Notes under the pieces: model-generated | Told to the model about the DNA's origin: nothing | Seen by the model: only the letters and a program-made list of their open reading frames with translations | The model's database searches: none | Translations under genes and position numbers: made by a program | NCBI GenBank assembly: GCA_001599755.1 | Contig: BCHX01000001.1 | Location: 4,030,001 to 4,094,000, forward strand | Direction: 5' to 3' | DNA length: 64,000 nt | Source of the DNA: Gliomastix tumulicola | Taxonomy: Eukaryota; Ascomycota; Sordariomycetes; Hypocreales; Bionectriaceae | Shown here: in pieces, positions 55,360-64,000 of the stretch | Layout: each line of letters opens with the position of its first letter | Position numbering within the stretch: the stretch's first letter is position 1

Positions 55360-56596
55360 CGTGTCTGGGTGACTGCTGTGGATGAAGCGACGACGTCGGT
55401 TCGGATGTGTTGACTGTAAACAAGCGGGGTGATGCTGTCAGTACAAGGTGCTGCAGTAGACGCTAGGTCGCGAAGCAGTTGGAAGGATGAGGGAGAAATC
55501 CAGAGGGTGACGGGTGTGGCAGAATATATCGGAAGCTGGGCGGCGGGCGGAAGATCCTCGGGCGTACCTTGAGTAAAGTGTGCGTGTGTCTGTTGGATGC
55601 GTCTGCACCTGGAAGAGGGGTGGGTTTTGAGGTGAGGGAGAGGTTCACAATTGACCCAGGCAGTGGTGATGGGTTTGGGCGGTTTTTTTGGCGGGGGGGG
55701 CGTCTCCCAGGCGAAAAAATTCAGTCGACAAGGGTGAGGTGGGCCTCATGCACGTGATCCCTTGTTTGCAGCAGCAGCAGCAGGCAAGGGAAGCCGCCAC
55801 CAGCCCAAATAACGTCACCCCTCTGGATTTTCTCTTTCCCCAACCCGAGTCTTATCAGCGCCAGCGGTCCTGATTCAGGCCACAGCGGTGTGCTGGACTC
55901 GGGAACAAGCCTCCCGCATCGCAGTTAACCACGTTTCCCTCGACTACTGCAGCTCACTTCGCCTCGATCAGGCGTCCTGCTGATGCAGGCTCCCTTCGGT
56001 CTTTGCTTGGGCGGCTACCTGCTGGCTGCGGTGTCACAGCATCCTGTCGTTACACATCCTCACTGCCATGTTCGCCTACCTAACAACAATAGAGCCCACG
56101 ATGCCTAGCACTTCACGTTAGCGCTAGTAGTAGTGCCACTGTAGCCCCACCGTCGATGTCGTCCCCAAGGCTTGTCACCGCGATCGAAGGGAGATTTCGT
56201 CTAATATTGCTTGGGCACGCAGCAACACTTGGCTGGGCTGACAAATGCCGCGCATTGGGCGTGCTGCATCTTGTCATAGCAATGTTGAGGACCATGAACC
56301 AACAACGATCAGGCAGTCCTTTGTTGGCGACAATCTGGTCCTGCAGACCACTCGATTGGGTATATTAATAGCTAACCGAGTCCTACGCTGAGTCACACCC
56401 TCAGGCTCCAGATGTGCTGTGGCCATTCATCCACCCCAGAGTGACTACGATATCAGGCTCCGACTGCGTGCCTATGAGTGCCTGCCTAACAGTGCTGCTA
56501 TTGCAGCTGTTGTTGCACCAGTGTCGTTACCGGCGGAACCGCCCAGCTCTGCCAATGGGATTGGGCACCAACTTGTGCTCCTCAGATAACATCAGA
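55360..56596. promoter_or_regulatory. Intergenic region upstream of the Ran gene
   Basis: About 1.2 kb between two minus-strand genes. It holds the Ran promoter and leader (CT-rich in the Ran direction, about 55400-55700) and the Nas2 3' UTR. G-rich runs occur near 55690. No gene is supported. Confidence 0.5.
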
Positions 56597-57499
56597 TCAG
56601 GAGAGAGGGACAATGTGACAGCCCAACATGCCTCGTCCGCCCCAGTCGCGCCGTGGCGTGAGTGTAAGGCGGAGCTCTTGACGCCTCGACACATCGTCTG
56701 TTACACGCGATACTCTGACAAATATATTTTGCTGGGTTGTTTGACACGGCTTTAGCAACATTTCCTCGCCGAGCCTTTGGGTTGGGAGACCTCTGAAACT
56801 TACCCCTTCGTTTCCCTGAACACACTCCCCGACCCTCTTGAGATTGTCGTGGTTTGAGCTGTTCACGTAGCCGAATGTCCGTATCTCGTCACCGTGCTTC
56901 AGGCCAGCCGTCGCGGCTGGGCTTCCCTCCGCGACCGTATTGACTCTCGCAAAGGGTGGCTGGGCGGCCTCGGGCACAGAGGCAGCCGCACCTGCAGCAG
57001 AACTCCCCGGGATGATGGGAGGAGCTGCGTTGTCGTCTATGCTGGCGAAGGCCTCGTGGAGGTGCTGCTCGACGAGTGCCATGTGCTCCTTGTAGTCGTT
57101 GCGCAATCTGATGATGCGTGCTCTTGTTGTGCGGACTGGACGCCCTGTCAGCCGTTTCCTACCTCAGTTCGATTATATCATGATGCATGCGTACTCTGGG
57201 CAACGTCGATGTCTGCACGAGGAAAGCCGTCTCGTGTGATGAGTGGCGTGTCCATGTTCACGCCATGCTTGAGATCAAATTAGCTGCCACGTCTCTCATG
57301 TTAATGACTGAACGAGATGCCGGCATACCGAGTCCAGAACGGCTCCGAGAGCCTTGAGCTCGGCCTCCAAGTTATCCTTCTTCTGCACGAGCTCAGGGTA
57401 GTCCATACGCGCCGCCTGGCCGTTGGTGGCGGCATGGCTTGTTGGCCCCGAGGGCACCGTTGGAGCGTGGAGGTTGTTCATCCTTAAGGGTTGGCCCAT
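56597..57499 (-). CDS. nas2: 26S proteasome assembly chaperone Nas2 (PSMD9-like)
   Basis: Four exons, complement(56597..56731, 56804..57135, 57195..57267, 57329..57499), 236 aa. Donors are GTATGC, GTACGC and GTAAGT, acceptors TCAAG, TCCAG and CCCAG; the third exon begins in the middle of the Ile codon of AQIRTTRARIIRLRND, which fits the family. The N-terminal part is a coiled coil (LVQKKDNLEAELKALGAVLDSHGVNMDTPL), followed by GFPRADIDVAQIRTTRAR. A Pro/Ala linker leads to a PDZ domain (about 130-215; FARVNTVAEGSPAATAGLKHGDEI), with LRLTLTPRRDWGGRGMLGCHIVPL at the end. Nas2 chaperones the Rpt4-Rpt5 module of the 19S regulatory particle. A second in-frame Met at 57481 (MNNLHAP) may be the true start, giving 230 aa. 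Confidence 0.93.
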
Positions 57500-58138
57500 G
57501 CTATCTTGGACAGAGTGGTTTAAGAGTCGCCAATACGCGCGGGGCGGATATTAGGGGCGGTGAAGTTGTAAAGAGGTTACACAATCTCAAGCCTTGCTTG
57601 GATGGATGCAATGATGGCAGCAGGTAACACTGACGAGTCGGAAGTGAGATCGCGGGGTTGGTCTTTGCGCCTCAGTTTGGTGCCCCTCCACACCCCATGA
57701 AGTCACTGGACAGCCTTTCTCTGCATAGAAATACATACATGCATATCCGAGAATAAGACATATTTTATCATGAGCATGCCAATCAACTTCTCTAAATTTG
57801 TCAGCCACGCCTAGCATGTTGTTCCCCGAGGCTGTCCAAGCTCCATCCATTCATGGATGGCTGTTACGCGTAGTGAACGGGTTTCAGCACAGCGACCACT
57901 ATATTTGGTGGCCCGTGCCGAAATACAGGGGATGTGATGCACCTGGAGCATCGGCGGACCCACTGATTGCCCGCTGTGGTCCTCTGACGACGTTTTTGTC
58001 TCCAAATCCCGAGGCCATCCTCGATTTCTTCTTCCAACCACACGCCGCCCGCCATTCTGTGCTCTCGCCGTGCTCCTCGCCCACGCGCACGGTCATAGGA
58101 GAAGGAACCAGCGCCGCGGCCCAAAGGAGAAAACGACA
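57500..58138. promoter_or_regulatory. Divergent promoter, Nas2 / PWI splicing factor
   Basis: 639 bases between the two start codons. Apart from short mixed repeats near 57770-57800, I see no strong motif. It must hold both promoters. Confidence 0.5.
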
Positions 58139-59921
58139 ATGGCCTCCGGCGTCGACGCTCGGCTCCTCAAGTCGACCAAGTTCCCGCCCGAATTCAATCA
58201 GAAGGTCGACACGAACAAAGTGAACATCCAGGTGATCAAGAAGTATGCACGCAAAATCCTCCAGCCACCAGATCAATCCGCGACTTCTCGTCGCCCCCAA
58301 GAGCTTTGCTAACAGGGACGCGTTTCTCAGGTGGATTGCGAATCGTATTTCGGAGATTTTGGGAAATGAAGATGACGTCGTGATTGAGCTCTGCTTCAAT
58401 CTCATCGAGGGCCAGAGAAACGTGAGGGATTCCCGGTCTGCCACCCAGCTCTGCTGCTCACATGCTAATTGACTCGCCAGCCCGACATCAAATCGCTTCA
58501 AATCCAACTCACGGGCTTTCTCGAGAAAGATACGGCCACGTTCTGCAAGGAGCTATGGAAGCTGCTGCTGAGCGCCCAAAGCAGCCCCCAGGGTGTACCG
58601 AAGGAGCTGCTCGAAGCCAAGAAGCTTGAGCTGATGCAGGAAAAGGTCAGTCAGAGACATCAAGGACAAGCACTTGCGACTCCGACTGGGTTTGACGTCT
58701 CAATTACTAACCTCGTTATAGCTTGAGGCTGATCGTGCTGCCGAGACCGCAAGGAAGCGACGCGACGAAGAGGACCGCCGCGAGCGCGAAATCTCAGAGC
58801 TGAAGGAGAGAGACCGTCGCGACAGAGGCGACAGAAGCGACAGGGGCGACAGGGGCCGGGCACAGCAGTGGGGGGGAAGACGCGGTGACCGGGACTTCCA
58901 GAGAGGCGGCCGAGGAGGTGGGCGAGGGCCCAATCGCTCTCGGTCACCAGCCGATCGCTTCCAGCCTCGAGACTCCTACGGCCGAGACAGCTACTACCCG
59001 CGCGGTAGCCCGAGAGGCAGAAGAGGCCGAGGCCGCGACGGTCCTCGCGATGGAGGGAGGAGACGTGCACGCAGTCCGTCGAGGTCAGACTCTGCGTCGT
59101 CACGATCCGTCAGTCGCAGCCGGAGCCGAAGCCGGAGCTCATCCCTCGACAGCAAGAATTCCGATCGACGTTCCCGTGGCGGCAGGAAGCGAGGGCGAGG
59201 TGCTAGGGACCGCAGCTCCGATGGTCGGCGCCGAGCCAGATCTCCCAGTTCAGACCGAAGCTCGCCAGCACGCAAGAGACGACGCTACTCCTCGTCCCGG
59301 AGCCGATCCCCTCCACGGCGGCGACATTACTCATCCTCATCGCGATCCTACTCCAGCTCCCGGAGCCCAAGTCGCAGCCGCACCCATGCCCGCAACCGTA
59401 GCCGCAGTCGGGGACGCGATTCGTCCTCTGAAAATGACCGCCGAAGGTCACCAGCCCCCAGACGCCGACAGCGGCGTCGCAGCCAGTCGTCCGACCGCGG
59501 AGCCCCCAGACGAGGCGGCAACAGACCTGGGAGGGGTCGCCGAGACGGCAGAAGCCCGGCACAAAGGCGCAACAGCTCATCGCTCTCATCACGCTCACCT
59601 GTTCGTGGCAAACCTGCTGATGTTTCGGAAGATGCTCCCAAAGCCGATGTCAAGCCCGACGCCAAAGGCACACCCGCCGAGACGGAACAGCCCACGGCGG
59701 ACGACAAACCCGAGGTCGGTACACCCTGAGCAGTGGGAGACCAGCGGACGTAGGTGTTGTGTGCGAGCCGTGGCCTTGGCCATCACTAACCACCGAGCGA
59801 GAATCAGTAGATGCCCTCAACGCAGCAGCGCGCCAATCTGCTCAAGGAGAAACTACTACGACAGAGAATTGTCAAGATGAGATCCTCCGCCGGTGGTAGT
59901 ATTGCTGATGGTCAGGGCTAA
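58139..59921 (+). CDS. PWI-domain, RS-rich splicing coactivator (SRRM1-like)
   Basis: Five exons, join(58139..58242, 58331..58421, 58481..58645, 58722..59714, 59811..59921), 487 aa. Donors are GTATGC, GTGAGG, GTCAGT and, for the last, GTCGGT (weak); acceptors CTCAG, GCCAG, TATAG and AGTAG. The PWI domain spans about residues 20-118: VDTNKVNIQVIKKWIANRISEILGNEDDVVIE (split by the first intron), IQLTGFLEKDTATFCKELWKLLLSAQ, then EAKKLELMQEK. It is followed by Glu/Arg-rich and long RS/RGG stretches (about 120-450) and a helical basic C-terminus (RANLLKEKLLRQRIVKM). The family (SRm160/SRRM1) binds nucleic acid through PWI and links the spliceosome, exon-junction complex and 3' processing. If the last intron is not removed, a stop at 59727 gives a shorter form ending in PEVGTP. 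Confidence 0.87.
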
Positions 59922-60570
59922 CCACTTCGTTTCAAGCGTTTCTTTACTGGCTTGTGATATGACTGCATGGGCACTTAGGTTTTTGGTTTGACCGATGGAC
60001 TTTGGGGCGCTTTTCTGGTTCTTTCTCATGATTGGCGTTGGGCGGCGTAAAAAAAAATTATATAAAAAGCATGGATGGCAGTCTACTGACAACCGGTTGG
60101 GTGCCTTAGCTATAGCAGTAGATAGACATTGCACGACTGAACAATCCATTAATCGACCAACCCATTGACCAAAATCTACATATGGGCATATGGCTCTGAT
60201 GTTGTCTATTTGCACTCCACTCCGTTCATCTTTCTCGTCATGAAACCGGCCATCCGTCGAACGATCGTGGTGCTATAGGGTAGCTGGGATTGAAGATGCC
60301 CCGCGACGACAGATCTTCTGGACGCGCTGGGAAAGCGTGCCCAAGTCAAATTCCCTTTCTGCATCATCACATCGAATACCATTGACAGCTATCTATACCG
60401 GCCATCCAGACGACTTCCGAAGCTTCATCCAGACCTCTGGAATCCTGCGATAAGATCGTGCGTCCTTAGCTTCCTTAGCGCTTGAGCGCGCGCCGCGTCT
60501 GTCTGCCCAACCAACACCCAAGCGGCCGCGGCGAGCCACACAGCGAAATAGAGAAAGAAAAAAAAAAGCC
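59922..60570. promoter_or_regulatory. Intergenic region upstream of Eaf6 gene
   Basis: 649 bases between tandem plus-strand genes, with the 3' UTR of the PWI gene (A-rich ATTATATAAAAAG near 60057) and the Eaf6 promoter. A poly(A) tract lies just before the Eaf6 start (60557-60567). Confidence 0.5.
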
Positions 60571-61356
60571 ATGGCAGACAACAAGCAAGCCCAGGCCGCA
60601 GCCGCCACACCAACTGCGGCTACTAATGCTGGCCCTGTAGCAGGGGCGGCGGCGGCGGGCGACGGCGCAAATACACCGATCAATGCGGCCGAGTATAAGA
60701 AGTCTCAGGCTCGCGTGCGGGAGCTCATCGAGAAGCGGCGGCTGCTGGAGAGGCGCTTGGTACGGACTTGCTTACCTGCGATTGATACACCACGATTCTA
60801 CGTTTCTGGGTGTCATGCGTACGATGTTAGAAGCTACCTAGGCTGACCGTTAGTCGTTGCGAGCAGGCCCAGGTCGAAGACGGCATCGCGCAGAAGGAGA
60901 GCACGTACCTCGAGAGCACACCGGGCGGCAACATCATCACGGGCTTCGACAACTACATGAAGACGACGAGTGGCGCGGCGGCGCAGCGGCGGAAGACGGG
61001 ACCGCTCGACCAGAATCGGGTCTTCTCCCGGTCGTCCATCTCCTACAGGCCGAATAATAACAACGTGAGCCTTCGACAGTCAACCCCACTCTCTCTAACA
61101 TCCTAAGCTTCGAGAGAGAGCTCTGTACTGACTAGGATTGGGGGCTGGTTAGGAGTCTGGGACACCTGGATCGACGCCGGCGTCGCATGCGCCCACGCCG
61201 CTGTCCGCCTCGTTTATTAAGGATAGCGGGAACGCGACACCGACGGCCGGGGCTGGGAGTAAGAATAATAAGAAGGGGAAGAAGGATCTCGATGACAGTG
61301 AGGCTGAGTCGCAGGTCGGTAAGAAGCGAACGAACTTTGGTGCGTCGCGGAAGTGA
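60571..61356 (+). CDS. eaf6: Chromatin-modification subunit Eaf6 (NuA4/NuA3)
   Basis: Three exons, join(60571..60759, 60867..61064, 61153..61356), 196 aa. Donors are GTACGG and GTGAGC, acceptors GCAG and GTTAG. Residues about 40-110 carry the conserved Eaf6 core: YKKSQARVRELIEKRRLLERRLAQVEDGIAQKE (a coiled coil split by the first intron) then STYLESTPGGNIITGFDNYMK. The N-terminus is Ala/Gln-rich and the C-terminus Ser/Lys-rich with basic patches ending in GKKRTNFGASRK. Eaf6 is a small shared subunit of histone acetyltransferase complexes (NuA4, NuA3; human MEAF6 in the HBO1 and MOZ complexes) and bridges other subunits through its coiled coil. The start at 60571 is preceded by an A-rich leader. 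Confidence 0.93.
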
Positions 61357-61835
61357 GGAGAGATCTACTGGCACCTCAGCATTCCGAGGCAAGCTGGGAT
61401 GGTGTATTGCTTTTGGGATTCCTGGTTGTATGGCGTTTATCTGGATGGACCGGCGTTGGGCTTTCAACATGGAATCGCACATAAGGGAAGCGACGGGTCT
61501 CTGTTAAGTATCGTGGCCTTTTGCATTGGTACCTATACCTTAGTACCTATAGTACCTTACCTACAGGTAGGTGCCTTAGTAGAGTGAGTGCGCAATTGAA
61601 ATCATTATAGATACACTGAACATGCCTTCCTAGTTGGTAAATACGCCCACCAGTCTGCCTAAGCGCCCAGTATTGTTGGTGATAGACAAGCCAATCACGA
61701 TCTGGCAGGTCACACTCTCGCCAAGGCAACGCTGACATCGCAGCGTGTTCTGTAAGTCCCTTCCTGACGACTTTTACAATTTCCCATCGCCGTCAGATCC
61801 ATCACTGGCCGGCGATATATTGACAGCACTCAGAC
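61357..61835. other. Intergenic region with TACCTA cluster
   Basis: About 480 bases between Eaf6 and the HET gene. A dense TACCTA/TAGGTA/TACCTT cluster sits at 61528-61580. No gene is seen. Confidence 0.5.
61528..61580. repeat. TACCTA/TAGGTA repeat cluster
   Basis: Repeats of the forms TACCTA, TACCTT, TAGTACC and a central CTACAGGTAG palindrome, all within 53 bases. Resembles the motifs at 31251-31340. Confidence 0.5.
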
Positions 61836-63824
61836 ATGTTACCTGACCATGGCCGCATGGGGGATCCCATCGTTCCTACTGGTGATGACATTGCGTCGCT
61901 CGTTCTCGACAAGCCATGCGAATATTGTCAGGTTCTCATTCTGGACGACAGGAAGCATGGCAGCCACGTCGTTGAAAAATCCTGGTCTCATGGGCGCCAC
62001 GTACGCTTTCGTAAGCAACAGGAGACGAAGAGAATGAGAGGTCACACAGAACGGTGCTAACGCAAGGTGCTTGCTGCTATACTAGACATGCCTGGGCCGA
62101 AACAGCAGAAAAGTCTGGAGGAGAATATCAGGCCGCTTAGGCCGGTCGATGTGAAGCTTCGCTATAGGAGGGTTGATCGCCTACCCAACCTCCTAGGACT
62201 TCTCGCGACTGCGCTCCTTGGATGTGCATTTTGCAAAATGCTCCGAGAAGACCTCATCTCCTCCGTGGCGTCCTGGGGCTTAGATGATAGGGCGAAATTG
62301 ACAATCACGCACGTCAAGTATAGCTTTGAAGCCACAAGGCTCCTCAATGATGTCTTAAGTCGAGCAGTAATGTTGTGTATCTAACTTGGAATGCCAGATC
62401 CATGCGCAACGTGGCTACAGGTCCGCCACCGTCCTATCACGAACGACCGTCTCTCTGCCCGGTCGTTGTCCTGGATGCGGTCCGTCATTGACGAGAGTGT
62501 ACAAGCAAGCCCGCCTACGGATGGGAACTTCTTGCCCACGCGCTTGCTTGACTTGGGATCCAAAGATTCTCCGTCATTGTGTCTGATTGATACAAAAGAT
62601 CATGGCGGGAACACGGGAGCAGATTCCTCTCGGAGACGATATGCAGCGCTGAGTTACTGCTGGGGCTCCGCGGAGGAAGCACAAAGGCAACTCATAACAA
62701 CCCGGGACACCATCGACGCACGCATGTCCGGGATCGAACAAAGCAGATTGCCGAAAACTGTTTCCGATGCAGTTGAGGTGTGCCGTCACCTCGATATCAG
62801 GTACCTCTGGGTGGACGCGCTCTGCATCATTCAAGAGGACAAGGACGACTGGACTCACGAGTCTTTTGGGATGGCCAGAGTCTACTCGAACAGCTTCCTG
62901 ACGCTGTGTATACTCCGAGGAAACTCTTGCTCTAGTGGATTCCTCGAACCATCCCATATCCCTCCTACGATGCGGATCAGTTTCCAGTCTCAACTCGACA
63001 GCTCTATAGCAGGAAACCTCTACGTTCGGATGCAATGTCCGCCATCATATTCACTCGATAAGTCATATGGGGAAGCACTTTCATTCACTGAATTGAGGGA
63101 GGCTGCCTGGCGTCGTCGAGGGTGGACACTGCAAGAGGAACAACTTTCTCCTCGAAAACTCTACTTTGGAGACTTCATGGTGTACTATAAGTCTGAACGA
63201 CTCGAGAAGGTGGCCGATAATTCTTGGTTTCTGTCCGGTGAGGTGGGCTTAGTCCCGGCTAGTCGAGCAGGCACCCTTGACGACAACATGGTGTGCTGGT
63301 ATCGATTGATGGGCATATACACCGGGAGGAAACTCTCGTACGAGCACGACAAGTTCCCGGCCGTTTCCGCCCTGGCTAGATCCATCAACGATCGGTTCCC
63401 CGGCCTGAAGGATGTGGCGGGTCTCTGGGAATCAGACCTGCAGAGCGGCCTTCTCTGGACCCGAGCGCAGGCAGTCAGGTTTGAGGAGCAGTACGAACCA
63501 CGCGCGTTGTCGACATACGTCGTACCGTCCTGGAGCTGGGCCTGCGGCTCTCACGCTGTCAATTGGGACTTTGTGACGACCTGTGCGCTCGATAGGAGCA
63601 CCATCGTGCGCGAGTTCATCTCGAATGCGGCCTACGACTGGGGCACGAGGCTTCAATACTATTCTATGAAGGATCCAGGATTGATGCTCGGGCTCCTTGT
63701 TCGTCCACGCCCAGGCACGGAGAATGAGTATGAGAAACTTGGGCTTTGGTACTCCCTGGCAGGTGGTCCCGGGGGAAAGAAGCTCTGGGACAATATTGAG
63801 ATGCAGGACATCATACTAATCTAG
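61836..63824 (+). CDS. HET-domain (heterokaryon incompatibility) protein
   Basis: The 3' part (62391-63824) is one open frame of 477 codons with the HET domain: RYAALSYCWGSAEEAQRQL, LPKTVSDAVEVCRHLDIRYLWVDALCIIQEDKDDW, then VYSNSFLTL and WRRRGWTLQEEQLSPRKLYFG. Upstream, two further segments belong to the same family: 61836-62010 (KPCEYCQVLILDDRKHG, the usual N-terminal cysteine motif) and 62086 onwards (LPNLLGLLATALLGCAFCKMLREDLI). They join in frame through a 75-nt intron (GTAAGC donor, GCTAAC branch site, ACTAG acceptor). The junction of segment two to the main frame is problematic: it needs either a 39-nt intron (62359-62397) or it contains a frameshift, and a stop at 62382-62384 interrupts the second frame. 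HET proteins trigger self/non-self recognition and cell death in filamentous fungi. The gene may be functional or partly degenerate. Confidence 0.75.
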
Positions 63825-64000
63825 CGAACCCGAGTCTTGTGTGTGGTTTTCACTGTCTCCGTCGACTCAGGTTAATATGAATTACGAGGGGAACAGGCTC
63901 TAGAGAGAGTGACCCATGGACTGTCAAATAAGTCACAATTATCAGTTCTGCAGCCCACGGATGCTCGGGATAAATTTCATGACAGTCACCCAAAAAGTAT
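63825..64000. other. 3' flank of the HET gene
   Basis: 176 bases to the window end, with no coding feature. The 3' UTR of the HET gene is expected here. Confidence 0.5.

Overview
The window is nuclear DNA of a filamentous ascomycete (Pezizomycotina, most likely Sordariomycetes). The evidence is genes carrying one to five short introns (about 50-100 nt, GTRNGY donors, CTAAC/CTGAC branch sites, YAG acceptors), a Zn2Cys6 transcription factor, a Clr5-domain protein, a HET-domain protein, a tachykinin-like/fungal_trans-type protein and intron-rich housekeeping genes. No operons, insertion sequences, CRISPR arrays, rRNA or convincing tRNA genes were seen. Twenty-three protein-coding genes are supported; exon junctions were chosen by splice motifs and reading-frame continuity, and all but the HET gene resolve to one open frame.

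Layout. 0-11 kb: a Ser/Arg-rich protein with six RRxS sites (+), a Zn2Cys6 regulator (-) and a Bem3-type Cdc42 GAP with PX, PH and RhoGAP domains (-). 11-24.8 kb: a 3 kb gene-free gap, a polyproline/RS protein (+), a BTB/POZ protein (-), a thioredoxin-PITH protein (+), a Clr5-domain protein (+) and a J-domain protein (+). 24.9-36.3 kb: a fungal transcription-factor-like protein (-), Sm protein B (-) sharing a 384 bp divergent promoter with ribosomal protein L11/uL5 (+), mitochondrial ATP synthase alpha (+) and NAD(P)HX dehydratase (+). 36.3-50 kb: a 4 kb gene-free gap, an uncharacterised 511-aa protein (+), PP2A activator PTPA/Rrd1 (-), exosome subunit Rrp46 (+) and NAD kinase (+). 50-64 kb: a homeobox factor (-), Ran GTPase (-), proteasome chaperone Nas2 (-), a PWI/RS splicing factor (+), Eaf6 of NuA4 (+) and a HET-domain gene (+) whose 5' part is awkward to read.

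The genes are mostly independent housekeeping and regulatory units. Several touch RNA metabolism (SmB, the PWI/RS factor, Rrp46, perhaps the polyproline/RS protein), others polarity and signalling (Bem3, Ran, PTPA) and energy or NAD metabolism (Atp1, NAD kinase, NAD(P)HX dehydratase). I found no clear multi-gene novel system. The most notable observations are a 9-nt microexon in the SmB gene, a perfect 11-bp inverted repeat at the midpoint of the SmB/L11 divergent promoter, the six-fold RRxS array in the first protein, and the interrupted N-terminal part of the HET gene.
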